A stretch of 64,000 nucleotides of DNA from JAJDZL01 sp965221175 (GTDB lineage Bacteria; Pseudomonadota; Gammaproteobacteria; Arenicellales; JAJDZL01), in assembly GCA_965221175.1 (NCBI GenBank), contig OZ244867.1, positions 310,001-374,000 of the forward strand, read 5' to 3'. The notes under the pieces are model-generated. The model had not been told where the DNA came from, ran no database searches, and saw only the letters and a list, made by a program, of their open reading frames with translations. Positions within the stretch are counted from its first letter, which is position 1; every line of letters starts with the position of its first letter. A program made the translations under genes and the position numbers. Positions 26,329 to 34,968 of this stretch are shown in pieces.

Positions 26329-26816
26329 TTGTCAGGTTGTTTACGTATCGAAATCATACGAATGCGATTGGCCATTTCACCTTGTCGCAAGGAGTCCAGA
26401 AGATCGCTTCGTATGGTGTGAACTTCCAGCCAGGAATCGGAAACTTCAAGGGTGAGGGTTCCAGGAGTCAGTGTGATTGAATTGGCATAAATCACCTTTT
26501 CCATGTCACTCATTCCTTCTGCTGGAAGGCGCTCCACTGCTGGATTCAACTTAATCTTAGGAGAAAGGATCATTCGAGCGACTATCACGCTCGACACGAT
26601 GATTTCCTTTGCCAGCCAAATGTAGTACGGAATGATTCTCAGCGAAACCAGTCGAATTTGGTGACCTTCGAGATCAACAATATCCATCCGTCTCGAAATC
26701 AGGCCTACCCAAATGCAGCAAAATGCGCCGAGACATAGCAGTAAGGCTGTGTAGTGGCCAGAAAGTGCCAGCCAGAATATCGCTAGAAACATAATTGTAG
26801 TAATAAAGTACTTCAT
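26325..26816 (-). CDS. mnhE: Mrp-type antiporter subunit E
   Basis: Protein of 163 residues and first gene of the operon. N-terminal membrane helices are followed by a cytoplasmic domain with YANSITLTPGTLTLEV, the diagnostic MnhE sequence. The ten genes run on the minus strand down to 19489 with overlaps or short gaps, so they form one transcript. The complex should exchange Na+ (or another cation) for protons at the cytoplasmic membrane. Confidence 0.93.
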   Translation of the reverse strand: MKYFITTIMFLAIFWLALSGHYTALLLCLGAFCCIWVGLISRRMDIVDLEGHQIRLVSLRIIPYYIWLAKEIIVSSVIVARMILSPKIKLNPAVERLPAEGMSDMEKVIYANSITLTPGTLTLEVSDSWLEVHTIRSDLLDSLRQGEMANRIRMISIRKQPDK

Positions 26817-27610
26817 TTGTTTCTATGCAACAAGTATCTGATAGTTTGCTCGTAATTGGAAAACGCTGATTTATTTCTGAAAATTCAGTAATTACTTTAG
26901 TGTTTCAAAGGGTGATTTTGAACCAGCTCTTAACTGTCAATTGAATAGTCGATTTCAATTTTAGAGAATTTTATGTTTTGTGGGTAACAATTTATTGAGC
27001 AAGGGATTTTGAGTATAGAGATGCCTACAAAATTGAACCACAATTGTGCAAGTTCTTTGGTGTCGAATCGAATTGAGACTGTTATGGTGTTTTTGTCAAT
27101 GTTTACGCAATTTTATGAGATGCACGTGCCGCAATACCTGCAATTTTATCCAAGTTGCTTTCAATCTCCGGGCTGTTTTCACTAGACTCAAATTCAGCCA
27201 GTTCACAAAAGTTATTCTTGTTCATCAAATTAGGAAGACTGAGTATTTTGAAGTAAATTTTGAAGAGTGGAGTGAGAAAATCGTCACTTACCTTTGCCTC
27301 ATCATCCCATGGAGACCTCGATTTCAGCGTTTCATGGCTCCAACTCTTGAACTTGCGAATAGTTAGCTCAGTCAGCACTAGAGAACTCCATAGATTTAAC
27401 TTTCGGCAGTTTCTAGAACTGGCCTATCAATTCTTTTTGCCACAGTACGATACAAGTATTCATTCAGTATAGAAAAATTTTTATTGGTAGTAACGTGGCT
27501 CATTGTGTATTTTCTATAATTGGATACTACTACATCTAAAAAGCTGTAAATTTAAACAGATAAATCCTAAATTTAAACACGAATATCGCTTTACTAACAG
27601 GAGAAACCCT
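26817..27610. other. Intergenic stretch between the antiporter operon and the SABATH gene
   Basis: About 800 AT-rich bases upstream of two divergent genes. No intact gene is supported. A minus-strand frame (27378-27103) opens with MLTELTIRKFKSW, which resembles the first residues of OLD/DUF3696-type ATPases, but the Walker A region that should follow is absent, so at most it is a remnant. The long gap leaves room for regulatory sites that I cannot define. Confidence 0.45.
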
Positions 27611-28708
27611 ATGACTGATTCTTCCATTTCAATGAAAGGAGGGGGTTATTATTCTGAAAATACACAGGGAGCAAAGCATGTCATTGATCGTGCTGGAGCC
27701 CATGTGATGGAAAAACTTTCACAAATGGAGATAACGGAAAGCGATCACCCATTTGCTGTAATTGACTATGGTGCCGCGGACGGTGGAACCTCTTTGGACA
27801 TGATTGCCAAGATTGTGGAAAATGTACGAGCTCGCGCCAAGACAAAAGAAATTAACGTTACCTATACTGACTTGCCGCACAACGATTTTTCAGCTCTTTT
27901 CCGCCTTATGCATAACCAGATTCCAGGCACGGAAAGCTATCTGAGTCAATATTCAAATGTGTTTGTATTATGCGCGGGTACCTCGTTTTATGAGCAAATT
28001 GTTCCCAGCAACAGTATCGACATTGGATTCTCTGCAACGGCTATGCATTGGTTAAGCGGAGTGCCTGGCAGGATTACCGATCACGTTCATGCTGTTGGGG
28101 CGCATGGAGCGGAATGGGAATCTTTTCGAGACTACGCACAGGCTGACTGGGAAAAAATTCTGCTTAATCGGGCCCGGGAACTGGCGCCGGGTGGAGTTTT
28201 AGTCATGGCAAACTTCTGTATCGACGAACAAGGTCGCTATCTCGGCAATACTGGCGGTGCCAACATGTTTGACACGTACAATTTTTTATGGCGGGAGCTT
28301 GCAGAATCTGGAGTAATTACACAACAGGAATATCAAGTTACCGCTTTCCCCCAGTTTTACAAAACGATTGATCTGTTTCGCGCACCGTTCGAGAACCCAG
28401 GTAGTGCAGTGTCTAGAGCGGGACTGCAACTTGAAACCATCTATACTGGTATGACAGAGTGTCCGTATCGAGCACGGTTCAATAGAGAAGGAGACCCAAT
28501 TGCATTTGCAGATGCGTATGTTCCGACTCTTCGCTCCTGGAGTGAAACCGTATTTATGGGCAGTCTGAACTCATCCCGTCCGATGGAGCAAAGACGCGAG
28601 ATTGTTGACGACTTTTATAGTCGATACAATGCGCTGGTAAGAAGAGAACCAGAACGGCACGCGATGGATTACGTGCATACCTATATGGTTGTCGTCAAGA
28701 ATTCTTAA
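27611..28708 (+). CDS. SABATH-family carboxyl methyltransferase
   Basis: SAM-dependent methyltransferase of 365 residues of the SABATH family, which in plants methylates carboxyl groups (salicylate, jasmonate, indole-acetate) or purine nitrogens. Start chosen at the ATG 27611, preceded by CAGGAGA; the open frame continues upstream without support. The N-terminal MKGGGYYSENTQGAKHVID matches the SABATH opening, VIDYGAADGGTSLDM is the SAM motif, YTDLPHNDFSALFRLM corresponds to the plant NDLPxNDFN block, FSATAMHWLSGVP to the SYSLHWLS block, and ARELAPGGVLVMANF to the late GG motif. Bacterial members are uncommon. It converges on an amidase gene, overlapping by four bases at the 3' ends. The substrate cannot be predicted. 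Confidence 0.85.
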   Translation: MTDSSISMKGGGYYSENTQGAKHVIDRAGAHVMEKLSQMEITESDHPFAVIDYGAADGGTSLDMIAKIVENVRARAKTKEINVTYTDLPHNDFSALFRLMHNQIPGTESYLSQYSNVFVLCAGTSFYEQIVPSNSIDIGFSATAMHWLSGVPGRITDHVHAVGAHGAEWESFRDYAQADWEKILLNRARELAPGGVLVMANFCIDEQGRYLGNTGGANMFDTYNFLWRELAESGVITQQEYQVTAFPQFYKTIDLFRAPFENPGSAVSRAGLQLETIYTGMTECPYRARFNREGDPIAFADAYVPTLRSWSETVFMGSLNSSRPMEQRREIVDDFYSRYNALVRREPERHAMDYVHTYMVVVKNS

Positions 28709-30135
28709 GTATGTGGTACCCGCGGGTCGATAGGCAGAAGGTTTTGGATGCCGGTTTCCTGTTCCAGCAGATGTCCGGCAGACAGCAATGATCCTTCATC
28801 GCGAGGTGGTGCGATGATTTGCAGTCCGATGGGAAGCCCATCTTTCGTGAATCCAGCTGGAATCGCCAGTACCGGACAGCCGGTTAGTGTAACTGCAAAC
28901 GTAATCGCAATCCACTCAAAATATGTATCGAAAACATGACTGCCAACTGATTCGACAAACCGAATGTCCACATCAAAAGGCGGCACGATCGCACATGGAC
29001 AAATCAATAAATCATAACTGTCGAAGAACTTGACCAGGGATCGGAATATCTTCGCCTGGCTTCGTTGCGCTCGACCAATTTCATTGGCAGTCAATTGCAG
29101 ACCCTGTTCGATGTTCCAGACAATCTCAGGCTTTAGAGCGTCCCGGTGTCGTTCGTATTCACTGATATAGTTTGCAGCAAATGAAGCGCCTCGAAGGACA
29201 CTGAAACTTTCAATGGCACCGCTAAAGTCGGAACATCGTTCATCGACTCGCGTACTAAAGTTCTCAATCAATGCCACTGCTTTTCGGCAGATTTCATCGA
29301 CTTCCGGATCTACATGGGTGATGCCGAGATCGGAGGAATAGGCAACTCGCCTAGGAATCAACGGTTTGTCAATGAAGTCCATATAGGGATTTTCAGGGGC
29401 AGGGTAACTCAGTGGATCCGTAGGATGAAAGCCAGCCATCGTGTCAAGAAACAGGGCAATGTCCCGAGTATTTCTTGCGACCGGACCCTGGACATGCAAT
29501 GCTCCGAATGGTTCATGTGTTCGATTATTTGGTACACGCCCTGGACTCGGCCGCAAGCCAACCACTGAGTTGAAACTCGCAGGGGTCCTTAGACTTCCGC
29601 CCAAGTCACTCCCAGTTGCCAGCCACACTTCACCAGTCGCAACGGAAGCGCAAGCACCTCCTGATGAGCCTGCTACGGATTTTCGAGTATTCCATGGATT
29701 TCGTGTTTTTCCAAAAACTTCATTGAATGTACTGGCACCTGCTCCGAATTCAGGAGTATTCGACTTGCCCATGACGATTGCGCCTCGATATTCCATCTGC
29801 TGAACCATAATGTCGGAGCTTGATGGAACATAATCTACGTAGATCGATGACCCAAATGTGGTTCGAACGCCAGCAGTTTCCACTAAGTCCTTGACGGAAA
29901 TGGGCATACCACCCAACCAGCCTCTGGCGTGAGGCCGGTCGGAAGGAGCTTGTATTGTCAATGCCTTCGCTCTGTCGAGAGCTTTATCGACGCATAGAGT
30001 CGGCATGGCGTTGATTTCTGGTTCGATTTGAGAGATCCGGTTCGCTGAGGCTTCAACAAGCTCAACAGGTGTAACTTCCCCTTTCGCGAGCATTTCTTTG
30101 ATTTCACTGGCACATTTTTTGATGAGTTCATCCAT
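28705..30135 (-). CDS. Amidase, amidase signature family
   Basis: Amidohydrolase of 476 residues with the Ser-cisSer-Lys triad: Lys in PISVKDLVETAG, and the serines in KSVAGSSGGACASVATGE and TGSDLGGSLRTPASF. The family hydrolyses amides of many small molecules, including aryl-, nicotin- and indole-acetamides. The C-terminal GCPVLAIPAGFTKDGLPIGLQ block is typical. No signal peptide, so it is cytoplasmic. It is convergent with the SABATH gene and differs clearly from the second amidase at 48917. The substrate is unknown. Confidence 0.9.
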   Translation of the reverse strand: MDELIKKCASEIKEMLAKGEVTPVELVEASANRISQIEPEINAMPTLCVDKALDRAKALTIQAPSDRPHARGWLGGMPISVKDLVETAGVRTTFGSSIYVDYVPSSSDIMVQQMEYRGAIVMGKSNTPEFGAGASTFNEVFGKTRNPWNTRKSVAGSSGGACASVATGEVWLATGSDLGGSLRTPASFNSVVGLRPSPGRVPNNRTHEPFGALHVQGPVARNTRDIALFLDTMAGFHPTDPLSYPAPENPYMDFIDKPLIPRRVAYSSDLGITHVDPEVDEICRKAVALIENFSTRVDERCSDFSGAIESFSVLRGASFAANYISEYERHRDALKPEIVWNIEQGLQLTANEIGRAQRSQAKIFRSLVKFFDSYDLLICPCAIVPPFDVDIRFVESVGSHVFDTYFEWIAITFAVTLTGCPVLAIPAGFTKDGLPIGLQIIAPPRDEGSLLSAGHLLEQETGIQNLLPIDPRVPHT

Positions 30136-30762
30136 TTAGAATCTTTCCCGTTGAATTAGAAGTTGTGTATATGTCCGAATCGACCTGCAATGTGGGGATT
30201 ACTGATGTCGTTCAAATTTCCATCTGAGTGGTTCGAGCGATTTTATGGATCAACTCGATTTTTGAAATTTGGCAGTTCATCCTCAACAGTGATGCACTTG
30301 TGGCCAAGCAAATTTGATAGAAGCAGAGGTGTTATGCAGTGCATTGAAAAGTCAATGATACAATCAGATAACACGAAGATTGCATGAATAATTCGGTACA
30401 TCAATTTTGTAATTTTCGAGTGCCGATTCCTGGGATGCGTTGCGGCTTTCGGTAATACCTTTTCTTTGAAATCGAATCATTCAAGTTCACTACTCCACAC
30501 TAAGTTGAAAACCCAGAAACTGGATTTGTGTTCACCGAAGCAGAATGCTTGGATTTGATTGAGACCACTCTGAAATCAGAACACCCAATTGAAACAATTG
30601 ATTGGAGTAAACCGAAAGGTAAAAAATGATTATGTGATGAAAGTGTCACCAACCCCATAGGGACTAAAAATTTATATAAAAGTTTAAATTGGAGTTGATG
30701 TGTGAGTAGGCCGTAGTTTTCACTATTCAAATACCAATTGACTAATTTAGAGGCATACAGAA
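30136..30762. other. Intergenic stretch with an orphan coding-like fragment
   Basis: No full gene. A frame of 41 codons, 30504-30629 on the plus strand, has protein-like composition (it contains FVFTEAECLDLIETTLK) but is bounded by TAA just before it and has only GTG as an internal start. It could be a gene remnant in front of the zinc-finger/HTH gene, where a toxin partner would be expected. I could not relate it to MqsR or another toxin. Confidence 0.35.
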
Positions 30763-31230
30763 ATGACTGATATAAATATTAAGAATAAAAATTGGAAATT
30801 GGCAAAAGACGAGAAATGCGAGTCTTGCGGTTCCAGAAAAGTTCAGACTAGTAAACAGATTAAGGTCTTCAACTATGGAACTCTAGACAAGCCAGTAAAA
30901 TTGCGAGCTGAGGTACCCGTTTACAGATGCGCCGACTGCGAATTTATGTATACAGATCGCGAGGCTAGTGAGTTATGTCATTATGCGGTTTGCAGGTATC
31001 GAGACGTTATGACTCCGAAGGAAGTTCGCGGGGTTCGTAATTCGTACAACCTATCTGTTGAGGAATTTTCGAAGCAAACAGGGATTGGTGCCGGGTCAAT
31101 TAACAGATGGGAGAAAGGTGCCCTTATTCAGAATAAAGCTATGGATAATTATCTATATTTACTGAATTTCCCACGTAATTTGGATGAACTGCGCTACCGC
31201 CCAAGCGAGTCGTGGGATCTGTGCCAGTAG
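30763..31230 (+). CDS. MqsA/YgiT-like zinc-finger HTH protein
   Basis: Protein of 155 residues with an N-terminal zinc ribbon (Cys19-x2-Cys22 and Cys56-x2-Cys59) and a C-terminal Xre-type helix-turn-helix (about residues 85-140, VRNSYNLSVEEFSKQTGIGAGSINRWEKG). This is the domain order of MqsA-type antitoxins and related YgiT-family repressors, and the GALIQNKAMDNYLYLL tail is typical. Antitoxins of this kind bind their own promoter through the HTH. No toxin gene is visible next to it: upstream is a short fragment, downstream an M19-like gene. It may be an orphan antitoxin, a solitary regulator, or what remains of a module. Confidence 0.75.
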   Translation: MTDINIKNKNWKLAKDEKCESCGSRKVQTSKQIKVFNYGTLDKPVKLRAEVPVYRCADCEFMYTDREASELCHYAVCRYRDVMTPKEVRGVRNSYNLSVEEFSKQTGIGAGSINRWEKGALIQNKAMDNYLYLLNFPRNLDELRYRPSESWDLCQ

Positions 31231-31496
31231 GCTGTAACGACGATTAAACCGAAACCCGAACTTTGGCAGATTATACTGCGCACACTTGGACTGAGCTAGT
31301 GACTGTGATAGATACTGTATTATAGTCTTCAAACTACACGGCACCGCGCTAATTCAGTAAATCTCCGGTGCTGGCTCTACCTGGAGTCCGCATCCCCAAT
31401 CTAATCGTCCTCCAGAATGCTCAGTAAGAGTAAAATTTCAGCATCAAACTGTCTAATAGTAATGCCTTTATCGCGATTCTAGCGAATGGGGAATAA

Positions 31497-32489
31497 ATGA
31501 ATCTAAAAGAAAGCTTTCCGGTCATTGATGCGCTCCAGGCATCAAACTGGAACAGGGAACACTTTGAATCATTGGTTGACTCAGGTTTAGATGCAGTTCA
31601 TGTAACCCTTGCGTTTTGGCATGATTGCAAAGAAACGCTCTCAATTCTTGGTAAATGGAATCGGTGGTTTATTGAGCATGAGGATCTCATATTGCCGGTG
31701 CATTCTGTGAGCGATATCGACGAAGCTGGAAAAACGGGTCGAACCGGAATCATACTGGGATTTCAGAACAGTTCTCCAATCGAGGACAACTTATCTCTGG
31801 TTCAAGTTTTCCACACTCTCGGTATTCGCATAATGCAGCTGACATACAACAACCAGAGTCTGCTTGGCGCTGGTTGTTATGAAGCGAAGGATGCTGGGTT
31901 GACGAACTTCGGCAGGAATGTGATTCGGGAAATGAACCGCTTGGGTATGATCATTGATGTGTCTCATACCTCGGAGACTACCTGCCTGGATGCAATTGAG
32001 TTTTCCGCCCGTCCGATCACAGTCACCCATGCAAATCCACTTACGTTTCACAACGTAGTTCGTAACAAATCAGATGATCTGCTCATTCAATTGGCTCAAA
32101 GTGGCGGAATGTTGGGATTCAGTCTGTATCCCTTGCATCTTGCCGATGGCACGGATTGCTCCCTGGATTCTTTCTGTCAGATGGTTGGAAAGACTGCCGA
32201 TTTGATTGGGGTTGAGCATCTGGGAATTGGATCCGATCTGTGTCTGGGATGGGATGCCAGCTACCTTGAATACATGCGTAGCGGGAAATGGAATACAGTG
32301 CCCAATGCAGATTCATCCATTTCAACTGGAATTGAGTGGCCAGACTATCCAGTCTGGTTCCGAAGCGCGCGAGACCTGGAGAACATTGCAGTTGGATTGG
32401 CAAATGCCGGCTTCTCAGAGGAGGAAGTCAGATTGATTCTAGGTGGAAACTGGTACAGATTTCTGCGTGAAAGCCTGATACCGCAATGA
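31497..32489 (+). CDS. Membrane-dipeptidase (M19) family protein with an altered metal site
   Basis: TIM-barrel amidohydrolase-type protein of 330 residues of the M19/renal dipeptidase family. The later conserved elements are present: MIIDVSHTS and ITVTHANP (metal-binding His), NVVRNKSDD (Arg) and LGIGSDLCLGW (catalytic Asp). The first strand, which in active M19 enzymes carries HxD, reads PVIDALQASNW, and the bridging Glu region reads LGFQNSSPIED. Two or three of the zinc ligands therefore appear to be missing, so it may bind one metal, have another activity or be non-catalytic. No signal peptide. It overlaps the next gene by four bases (ATGA), making an operon with two poorly known proteins. 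Confidence 0.75.
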   Translation: MNLKESFPVIDALQASNWNREHFESLVDSGLDAVHVTLAFWHDCKETLSILGKWNRWFIEHEDLILPVHSVSDIDEAGKTGRTGIILGFQNSSPIEDNLSLVQVFHTLGIRIMQLTYNNQSLLGAGCYEAKDAGLTNFGRNVIREMNRLGMIIDVSHTSETTCLDAIEFSARPITVTHANPLTFHNVVRNKSDDLLIQLAQSGGMLGFSLYPLHLADGTDCSLDSFCQMVGKTADLIGVEHLGIGSDLCLGWDASYLEYMRSGKWNTVPNADSSISTGIEWPDYPVWFRSARDLENIAVGLANAGFSEEEVRLILGGNWYRFLRESLIPQ

Positions 32490-34213
32490 ACTCTCAAAAC
32501 TTGCAGCCGGAATCGCTCTCGGAAGCGACAGACCGCCACACGAACGCGCTTCGATCGCCAGCAGAGGTAATGAAGCTGGAACGACTGGGCTCATTTCATC
32601 CTACCCGTTTAAGTTTCACCAGAACGCTTGTCAGACGCATGCACAGAGAGAAGTGGCGATTCGAAATCGGCCATAATTCCTTGGATGATTTCGGAATAGG
32701 GCATCTGGTTTATTTCATTCATACTCCGTCTGGCTCTCTTAGCTTCATTGCATTTTCTACACCGCTTGATGATCGAGATCGTACAGATCGCGTAATCGCA
32801 GAGAAATGGGACATGTCGTTTACACTGTTCAATGGCATTGCTACTGAGTCGGACATCGACAGGTTGAACAAACAACTGCCTTTACAGGAAGCCGGCCGCA
32901 TGAGCCAGCGGGAAATTGTGATGAGCAGGGCGAACAAGAGTGTTCGGTTGTTCGAGTCCGTAGTGAGCCATCTCTCATCAGGGCGACAACCTCCGGTTAG
33001 CGACATTGCAGCCATTGGTTACCTGGTTCGAACTACAGCAGTCTACGGTAATGGTAAATTCGGATTGCTGGATTTCGACCATGTCAAAAAGGCCACGCCG
33101 TTCAATCTGCCATTTCAAGCCGAAATGTTGACGGTGTACATGGCTCGGCAACTTAGTCTAGACCTTGTTGAACACATTGCACGCAAGCGAGGGAATGGGC
33201 AATTTGTACCGCTATCAAGATCTTTGAAGCGAGCTTTTGGCGTCGGCAATGCAACGGGCTTAGGTATGGCGCCATTTCTGATGGGGCATCCTCAACTAAT
33301 CAATCAATGGATGTACATACGTGAAACGGCAATTTCACGGGTGAAGGCTGTGGAAGAGATTTCACCGGCGATCGTCAGCCGCTTCAAAATTCTCATTGAG
33401 CGAGTTAGCAGGCATTTGGAGCAGTGGAATACTCTCGATCAAGAGCAAGAGTGCCGAATTCAAGTATTGAAGAACGAAGTTAAACAACTGACGAGTAGAG
33501 GGTCTTCGTTGCGAGGCACAAAATTCCCTTGGAAACACCTTGTTGAATGGGCATCTGCCCATGCCAGTCTGGAATGTCAGGAACTTGTCCACAGTTTGAT
33601 ATTGGAATTGCATCCTGAGTTGGTCAACGAGCTTGAAAAGTATATGGGTATGAGCGAGTTCACTCGACTGGATGCAAGAATGGCTGTTGAACAACTTCAA
33701 TCTCACATCGAAAATCATTACGGATGGGCATTGCAGATCGATTTCTCAAATCCCAGCTCGGAGTATTTCTTCTGGTATGTATCTCAAGAGAAGGAAGAAC
33801 CGCGGCGGGGCGAGCGATATAACGAGCCGGGAAGCGAATTGGAAATGAGAATTGGTGTTGCTCGGGATGTTACGCGTCTGTATCAGGCTCTGTGTGTTGC
33901 ATCGGCAGAAAACCAAAATTGTTCAGTTGCAGAATTTCTTTTGGTACAGCCACATTTTCGCCACATCATTACAAGAATTCATTCGCTGGAGGGTTTTCCA
34001 TTTGCAGAGATACAGGACAATCTGCTTGGTGTTGACTGTTTGCCAATTAATATTTTACGGTGCAAACTTTCGATATTTGGTGCAACCCGTTTCGATCCAA
34101 AATCCGATTTGTGGACGCGAATTACGTTATTTCAAGGTGCTCCCCTCCCGGACGAACTGCACGATGAGAATTCCGATGACTGGGCATTTCCGGTCGTGTC
34201 AGCAGATAGTTGA
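32486..34213 (+). CDS. Conserved-looking protein of unknown function, 575 residues
   Basis: I do not recognise this protein. It has no signal peptide or membrane helix. The N-terminal third contains a compact alpha/beta-looking region (GIGHLVYFIHTPSGSLSFIA, then a strongly charged DDRDRTDRVIAEKWD), the middle is helical and rich in Arg (LSRSLKRAFGVGNATGLGMAPF), and the region 290-360 may form helices with coiled-coil character. The C-terminal 150 residues include an acidic ending. It is translated coupled to the M19-like gene upstream and followed after 30 bases by a DUF3726-like gene. The three probably act together; no enzyme class can be assigned. Confidence 0.7.
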   Translation: MNSQNLQPESLSEATDRHTNALRSPAEVMKLERLGSFHPTRLSFTRTLVRRMHREKWRFEIGHNSLDDFGIGHLVYFIHTPSGSLSFIAFSTPLDDRDRTDRVIAEKWDMSFTLFNGIATESDIDRLNKQLPLQEAGRMSQREIVMSRANKSVRLFESVVSHLSSGRQPPVSDIAAIGYLVRTTAVYGNGKFGLLDFDHVKKATPFNLPFQAEMLTVYMARQLSLDLVEHIARKRGNGQFVPLSRSLKRAFGVGNATGLGMAPFLMGHPQLINQWMYIRETAISRVKAVEEISPAIVSRFKILIERVSRHLEQWNTLDQEQECRIQVLKNEVKQLTSRGSSLRGTKFPWKHLVEWASAHASLECQELVHSLILELHPELVNELEKYMGMSEFTRLDARMAVEQLQSHIENHYGWALQIDFSNPSSEYFFWYVSQEKEEPRRGERYNEPGSELEMRIGVARDVTRLYQALCVASAENQNCSVAEFLLVQPHFRHIITRIHSLEGFPFAEIQDNLLGVDCLPINILRCKLSIFGATRFDPKSDLWTRITLFQGAPLPDELHDENSDDWAFPVVSADS

Positions 34214-34243
34214 CATTACATGAATTGAGAAGGCGAGTCATAT

Positions 34244-34960
34244 TTGGACCTTTCCATCAGTGAGACAAAATTACTTTGCCGGCGAGTTTTATCGGCCGCG
34301 GGTATGCCCGCTGGAGTTGACACTGAAGCTGCGGAATCGATAGTCTGGCTGGCTTCACAAGGCTTTCCCGCACTTGAGGACTTGTTTTGCTCATTGGCTG
34401 AATTCAAACAGGATTCCAGTAATGCCAGGCAACTGCAATTTGGACGCGGTGAGAGTCTGAATATATCCCTGAAATCGGATTCAGGCTACATTACACTGCT
34501 TCAGACAATTGACAGTCTGTGTGCTCGATCGGCTTTCCAGGATAGTCATGCAAGTATTCATGATGTGAGAAATCTTGCGTTGCTGTTGCCATTGATGCTT
34601 CGCAGGTCGAAAGATGGCTATGAATTTCATATGCAGTGGGATACGGGACGAGTCGTCGCTGAAATGAGAAACCTCTGGTTGAGTGCGCCGATTGATAGGA
34701 TACGTGACGACAATTTCAATGACAGAGTGGATATTCAGTGCACCCGTCTTAACAATGGCAATTCTGGCAATCCATCGAGTTATTCAGAACTGAAGCTTGA
34801 GCCATTTGATGAATTTCGATCTGCAACGAGTCGTCGAAGAATTCAAATAGCGGACGAGTTGTACTGGGACCTCAAAGAGGCGGCAGCGCAGTCGTTTGTT
34901 CCTGCGAGTGATTTGTCACGACAGCGTGGCGCTGGTGCCGAAGTGGACGACAGCGATTAA
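34244..34960 (+). CDS. DUF3726-like protein
   Basis: Protein of 238 residues, TTG start with GAGAAGG-type ribosome site. The N-terminus (SISETKLLCRRVLSAAGMPAGVDTEAAESIVWLASQG) has the pattern of DUF3726 proteins, a family of unknown function, in which a short helical motif is followed by an alpha/beta body. The C-terminal 60 residues are charged. It is the third gene of the M19-like operon. Family recognition is from memory of the N-terminal pattern and should be treated as likely rather than certain. Confidence 0.6.
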   Translation: MDLSISETKLLCRRVLSAAGMPAGVDTEAAESIVWLASQGFPALEDLFCSLAEFKQDSSNARQLQFGRGESLNISLKSDSGYITLLQTIDSLCARSAFQDSHASIHDVRNLALLLPLMLRRSKDGYEFHMQWDTGRVVAEMRNLWLSAPIDRIRDDNFNDRVDIQCTRLNNGNSGNPSSYSELKLEPFDEFRSATSRRRIQIADELYWDLKEAAAQSFVPASDLSRQRGAGAEVDDSD

Positions 34961-34968
34961 AATCAGAT

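Noticed and set aside
27103..27378. Minus-strand frame starting like an OLD/DUF3696 ATPase
   Set aside because: Only the first 13 residues resemble the family; no Walker A follows, so it is not reported as a gene.
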